From NCBI GenBank assembly GCA_036506495.1, contig DASXRQ010000156.1:1-30624 (forward strand): 30,624 bases of DNA, in the 5' to 3' direction. Made by a program: the position numbers and the translations under genes. Shown one piece after another: positions 27,464 to 30,624 of this stretch. This stretch comes from DASXRC01 sp036506495. Lineage in GTDB: Bacteria > Actinomycetota > Actinomycetes > Mycobacteriales > Micromonosporaceae. Within the stretch, counting starts at the first letter, position 1. Each line of letters begins with the position of its first letter. The notes under the pieces are model-generated. The model did not search any database. It was not told the origin of the DNA and saw only the letters and a program-made list of their open reading frames with translations.

Positions 27464-29004
27464 CGGGCCGGTCGGAGCGTCTCGGCGGCCGCGATCGCGT
27501 CGAGCACCGTGGCGGCCTTGGTCTGGGTCTCCCGCTCCTCCGCGGCCGGATCGGAGTCGGCGACGACGCCGGCGCCGGCCTGCACGTACGCCCGTCCATC
27601 GCGCAGCAGAGCGGTGCGGATCGTGATCGCCATGTCCATGTCGCCGCCGAAGCCGAAGTAGCCGACGGTTCCGCCGTAAATGCCGCGCCGGGTCGGCTCG
27701 AGCTCCTCGACGATCTCCATGGCGCGTACCTTGGGCGCGCCGGACAGGGTGCCGGCGGGGAACGTCGCGGCCAACGCGTCGAAGGCCGTCTTATCCGGCC
27801 GAAGCTCGCCCACCACGGTCGACACGATGTGCATGACGTGGCTGTACCGCTCGATCGTCGCGAACTCCGGCACCTCCACGGTTCCCGGACGGCAGACGCG
27901 GCCGAGGTCGTTGCGGCCGAGGTCGACCAGCATCACGTGCTCCGCGCGCTCCTTCGGGTCCGCTATCAGCTCGGCCGCGAGCGCGCCATCCTGCTCCGGG
28001 CTTTCGCCGCGCGGCCGGGTGCCCGCGATCGGGTGCAACAGCGCGCGCCGCACGCCGTCGGCGCCGACGGTCACCTTCAGGTGCGCCTCCGGCGATGACC
28101 CGACGATGTCGAAGCCGTCGAAGCGCAGCAGGTACATGTACGGGCTCGGGTTCGTGGCCCGCAGCACCCGGTAGACGTCGAGCGGGTCGGCCGGTGTGGC
28201 GCGCTCGAACCGCTGGGAGACCACGATTTGGAAGCACTCGCCGGCCCGGATGGCCTCCTTCGCCACCTCGACGGCCTTCGGGTAGTCGCCGTCCGGCGTA
28301 CGGCTGGCGAAGTCGACGGCGCCGGGGCTGTCCACGGTGGAGATCATGGGCGGCGTGGGCCGAGACAGCGCGGTGGTCATCGCGTCCAGCCGGCCGATCG
28401 CGTGGTGGTAGGCCGCGGTCGTCCGATCATCGTCCGCGTCCTCTGGCAGGATCGCGTTCGCCACCAGGATCGCGGAGCCCTCGTGGTGGTCCAGCACGAC
28501 GAGGTCGGTGGCGAGCATCATGCCCAACTCGGGCACGGCCAAGTCGTCGACGGCCGTGCTCGGCAGCCGCTCGAAGCGGCGCACTACGTCGTACGCCAGG
28601 TAGCCGACCATGCCACCGGTGAGCGGTGGAAGCTCTTCCCCGGCGTCGGCGGTCGGACGGGTCAGCGCCGTGATGGTGGCACGGAGCACCGCGACCGGGT
28701 CGCCATCGGTGGGTACGCCCGGCGGCGGACTGCCGAGCCAGGCGCCGCGGCCGTTGCGCTCGACAAGCGTGGCGGCGCTGCGCACGCCGATGAACGAGTA
28801 CCGCGACCATGCCGTGCCCGCCGACCCGGCGCCCTGCTCGGCGGACTCCAGCAGGAACGTGCCCGGGCCGCCGGCGAGCTTGCGGTAGACACCCACCGGC
28901 GTCTCGCCGTCCGCGAGGAGGCGGCGGATCACCGGGACGACCCGCCGGCCCGCGGCCAGTCGCCGGAAGGTGGCCCCATCGGGGCTGGTGGCGCCGGTGG
29001 TCAT
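27460..29004 (-). CDS. trpE: Anthranilate synthase component I
   Basis: A 514-residue chorismate-using enzyme that, with an amidotransferase subunit (not in this window), makes anthranilate, the committed step to tryptophan. The feedback site LLES is at residues 51-54 (FLLESAEQG), so the enzyme is probably inhibited by tryptophan. Catalytic motifs: GECFQIVVSQRFE; YMYLLRFDGFDIVGSSPE; HPIAGTRPRG; EHVMLVDLGRNDLGRV; FPAGTLSGAPKVRAMEIV; and GIYGGTVGYFGFGGD. The ATG at 29004 overlaps the hisI stop (ATGA). Full length. Substrate specificity as trpE rather than pabB is supported by LLES and by context. Confidence 0.96.
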   Translation of the reverse strand: MTTGATSPDGATFRRLAAGRRVVPVIRRLLADGETPVGVYRKLAGGPGTFLLESAEQGAGSAGTAWSRYSFIGVRSAATLVERNGRGAWLGSPPPGVPTDGDPVAVLRATITALTRPTADAGEELPPLTGGMVGYLAYDVVRRFERLPSTAVDDLAVPELGMMLATDLVVLDHHEGSAILVANAILPEDADDDRTTAAYHHAIGRLDAMTTALSRPTPPMISTVDSPGAVDFASRTPDGDYPKAVEVAKEAIRAGECFQIVVSQRFERATPADPLDVYRVLRATNPSPYMYLLRFDGFDIVGSSPEAHLKVTVGADGVRRALLHPIAGTRPRGESPEQDGALAAELIADPKERAEHVMLVDLGRNDLGRVCRPGTVEVPEFATIERYSHVMHIVSTVVGELRPDKTAFDALAATFPAGTLSGAPKVRAMEIVEELEPTRRGIYGGTVGYFGFGGDMDMAITIRTALLRDGRAYVQAGAGVVADSDPAAEERETQTKAATVLDAIAAAETLRPAR

Positions 29005-29372
29005 GCCGACACCTCAACGGGGTCGTTGAAGCACGTGCGCGTACCGGTGTGGCAGGCCGGGCCGACCTGATCGACGCTGACCAGCAGCGCGTCGCCGTCG
29101 CAGTCCAGCGCCACCGATTTGACGTACTGGTGGTGTCCCGAGGTCGCCCCCTTGGCCCAGTACTCGCGCCGGCTCCGGGACCAGTACGTGGCGCGACCGG
29201 TGGTCAGCGTGCGATGCAGCGCCTCGTCGTCCATCCACGCGAGCATGAGCACCTCACCGGAGTCGTATTGGCGGACGACCGCGGCTACCAGGCCGTCGCG
29301 GTCACGACGGAGCCGGTCGGCGATCTTCGCGGGCAGGGGGGACTGTCTGGGCACCGTCCGATTCTTCCGCAC
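29001..29372 (-). CDS. hisI: Phosphoribosyl-AMP cyclohydrolase
   Basis: A 123-residue zinc enzyme that opens the purine ring of PR-AMP in histidine synthesis. Motifs: QYDSGEVLMLAWMDDEAL (35-52); ATYWSRSRREYWAKGATSG, the substrate segment; and DCDGDALLVSVDQVGPACH with C91 and C107, then C114 in TRTCF, the metal ligands. Stand-alone HisI length, with no HisE domain. The GTG at 29372 is used; a second in-frame GTG at 29354 is possible and neither has a clear ribosome binding site. It is the first gene of the hisI-trpE-membrane protein unit, joined by ATGA overlaps, and diverges from the acidic protein gene. Confidence 0.93.
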   Translation of the reverse strand: MRKNRTVPRQSPLPAKIADRLRRDRDGLVAAVVRQYDSGEVLMLAWMDDEALHRTLTTGRATYWSRSRREYWAKGATSGHHQYVKSVALDCDGDALLVSVDQVGPACHTGTRTCFNDPVEVSA

Positions 29373-29405
29373 GGATTCTGGGCTGTGCTAGCGGGGATTC
29401 GGGGG

Positions 29406-29460
29406 TACGTTCTTTGTGCGCCGCCAAGGTTTCTGGGCGGGGCGCCCTCTTCTTCTTTTC
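29406..29460 (+). terminator. Short leader with a terminator-like hairpin upstream of the acidic protein gene
   Basis: In the 228-bp gap between hisI and the acidic gene, a GGGCG-GGG-CGCCC hairpin (29435-29447) is followed by TCTTCTTCTTTTC (29448-29460), nine T in 13. This is the best intrinsic-terminator look-alike in the window. A TACGTT box at 29406-29411 could start a transcript of about 40 nt ending there, or the hairpin could attenuate the downstream gene. The stem is only 5 bp, so certainty is low. Confidence 0.35.
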
Positions 29461-29600
29461 GTCGTGTCGACGTCGACCGCGACGGCCTCGTGTCGTGCGC
29501 GGGCTCGGCACGCGACGTGGGACGCCCGCGTCAGAAACCGGCGCGCGGGTGCCCGGCACGGTCCGCCGGGTGGCCCGACCGAGCGGACGGAGGACAGGCC

Positions 29601-30425
29601 ATGGAGCCCATGCAAACCCCAGAGCCCGCCGGTCAGGCGGGCCCGACGCCACCACCCACGCCCTCGACCGGTTCGCACGTTCCGGCGCCTCGGCCACCCG
29701 CGGAGGACGGTTCGCTGGCCGAGTCGACCGCCGGCGCCCCGCCGCCTGCGGCGGAGCCTCCCGCGGCCGATGCCGCCGAGGGCGTCGAGACCGTGCCCGA
29801 CGAATCGGCCGGCCCGGCCGAGCCGCAGGGTGTCCTGGTTGAGGCCGAGCTCGAGCCCATCACGGACGTTGCCGAGCGCGACGCGTCGGACGAGCTCGCG
29901 ACGTTGGCCGCACCCGAGGTGGAGCGCGAGCCCGAGGCCGAGCCCGAAGCCGAGCCCGCACCGGAAGCCGAGCAGGTTACGGAGGCCGAGCCGGCAGCAG
30001 GCGTACTGGCGGAGCCGGAGCCAGAGGAGGAACGTGCGACGAGCGACGCGGCTGAGGAGCCCGTCGAACAATCCGCGGTCGAGCGCGACCTCGTAGCCGC
30101 AGTGGTGTCGCTGGCACCATTCCGCCGCCGCGACTACGGGACGACGCGCATCTCACTGTGGACCGAGAGTTCCGCCGATGAGCTTCGCGCGCGGCTACGC
30201 GCCGCCGAGCCGCGGTTCTTCGACGATCCCGCGGCGGCGGTCGCCGAAGCGCAGCAGGTCATCACCGACGCGGTGAACGCGTTGGCGACCACGCTTTCCA
30301 CTGCACTGCTGCAGGAACAGGGTGTGATCGGCCCGGGGCGCGGCGCCGAGTCGCCCGACACCGAGGCGCTGCGGATCGCGATGCGCGGCTATCGCGACTT
30401 CCTGGAGCGGCTGCTGGCGTTGTGA
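29601..30425 (+). CDS. Acidic Pro/Glu/Ala-rich protein with a conserved-looking helical C-terminus
   Basis: A 274-residue protein in two parts. Residues 1 to about 165 are low-complexity and acidic, with Pro/Thr/Ser runs and EPEAEPEAEPAPEAE-type repeats, likely disordered; no signal peptide or membrane segment. The last 100 residues (from LAPFRRRDYGTTRISLW to MRGYRDFLERLLAL) look folded and helical: AVAEAQQVITDAVNALATTL, then DTEALRIAMRGYRDFLERL. I recall similar C-terminal helices in uncharacterised Micromonosporaceae proteins but cannot name a family. ATG 29601 has GGAGG 7 nt upstream; the frame continues upstream to 28809 but overlaps hisI and trpE antisense. Function unknown. Confidence 0.8.
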   Translation: MEPMQTPEPAGQAGPTPPPTPSTGSHVPAPRPPAEDGSLAESTAGAPPPAAEPPAADAAEGVETVPDESAGPAEPQGVLVEAELEPITDVAERDASDELATLAAPEVEREPEAEPEAEPAPEAEQVTEAEPAAGVLAEPEPEEERATSDAAEEPVEQSAVERDLVAAVVSLAPFRRRDYGTTRISLWTESSADELRARLRAAEPRFFDDPAAAVAEAQQVITDAVNALATTLSTALLQEQGVIGPGRGAESPDTEALRIAMRGYRDFLERLLAL

Positions 30426-30486
30426 GAAGAGCAGACGGCCGGTCGGGAAAGAATTTTGCCAACCTGCCGTTGTGGTCCGCCGCCGT

Positions 30487-30502
30487 TCGAACAAATGTCG
30501 TA
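30487..30502. promoter_or_regulatory. LexA-like site upstream of the last gene
   Basis: TCGAAC-AAAT-GTCGTA resembles the actinobacterial SOS box TCGAAC-N4-GTTCGA: the left half is perfect, the right matches 3 of 6. It lies over the -35 region of the promoter whose -10 is TAGCGT at 30512. Confidence 0.35.
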
Positions 30503-30511
30503 CCCGGGCGG

Positions 30512-30526
30512 TAGCGTCGTCGCGTG
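30512..30526 (+). promoter_or_regulatory. Candidate leaderless promoter of the last gene
   Basis: TAGCGT at 30512-30517 is 6 nt before GTG 30524, with no ribosome binding site between. Confidence 0.45.
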
Positions 30527-30624
30527 ACGGTGGGGCAGCGGGATCTGGTGGCGGTTCTGGCGGCGACGCCGGTGGGCCCGTGGCTGGCCGCCGCGTTGGC
30601 GTCGCTGGATGTGGCCGCGCTGTC
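30524..30624 (+). CDS. Start of an unidentified protein, possibly DUF222/HNH endonuclease family (partial)
   Basis: Only 33 codons are in the window, from GTG 30524: MTVGQRDLVAVLAATP, then GPWLAAALASLDVAALS. The GPxLAAALASLDVxAL pattern is like the N-termini of DUF222 proteins (13E12-type, C-terminal HNH nuclease) that are common in actinobacteria, and such genes can carry LexA sites upstream in mycobacteria. With so few residues this is a guess. High third-position GC and a -10 box support a real gene. Confidence 0.5.
   Translation, partial: MTVGQRDLVAVLAATPVGPWLAAALASLDVAAL

Noticed and set aside
29005..29600. Tryptophan attenuator or leader peptide upstream of trpE
   Set aside because: trpE is directly coupled to hisI, and I found no short ORF rich in Trp codons or matching terminator/antiterminator pair upstream of either gene.

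Overview
The window is chromosomal DNA of a very GC-rich actinobacterium. Codon third positions are almost all G or C, GTG and TTG starts are common, and several promoters place a TANNNT box 6-8 nt from a start codon with no ribosome binding site. The gene order (liv transporter, pdtaR, pyk, gltBD, lgt, trp genes, hisI) matches the order I recall from Streptomyces and relatives. Protein style, such as the Pro/Glu/Ala-rich protein at the right end, suggests Micromonosporaceae, but that is inference. I see no IS element, integrase, CRISPR array, toxin-antitoxin pair or phage defence island. This is mostly a conserved metabolic region with a few lineage-specific additions.

Left part (1-8.0 kb, nearly all minus strand): livK-livH-livM-livG-livF, a complete branched-chain amino acid ABC transporter with a strong 12-bp stem-loop between livK and livH, followed by the start of a second (family 3) amino acid binding lipoprotein. 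Upstream lie pdtaR (ANTAR antitermination regulator) with a closely linked secreted beta-propeller protein, then a tRNA with a CAA (Leu) anticodon but a short variable arm, and an RsbW-like anti-sigma kinase.

Middle (8.0-19.6 kb): on the plus strand a PLP-dependent aromatic-type amino acid decarboxylase and an HdeD-like membrane protein. On the minus strand pyk with a translationally coupled tesB thioesterase, and gltB-gltD (NADPH glutamate synthase). A GNAT acetyltransferase diverges from gltB.

Right part (19.6-29.4 kb): an FAD monooxygenase downstream of lgt, a NUDIX hydrolase diverging from lgt, then trpA, trpB, trpC, a GH18-like secreted protein, a small plus-strand ORF, the trp-operon membrane protein, trpE and hisI. 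Glutamate synthase, tryptophan and histidine genes make this a nitrogen and aromatic amino acid biosynthesis block. The GH18-like gene and the small ORF split what is normally a tighter trp cluster.

Right edge (29.4-30.6 kb): a short leader with a terminator-like hairpin, an acidic repeat-rich protein, and the first 33 codons of a gene that may be a DUF222/HNH protein, preceded by a LexA-like half-conserved site. Most start choices were made from ribosome binding sites or leaderless promoters read in the sequence. No database search was possible.
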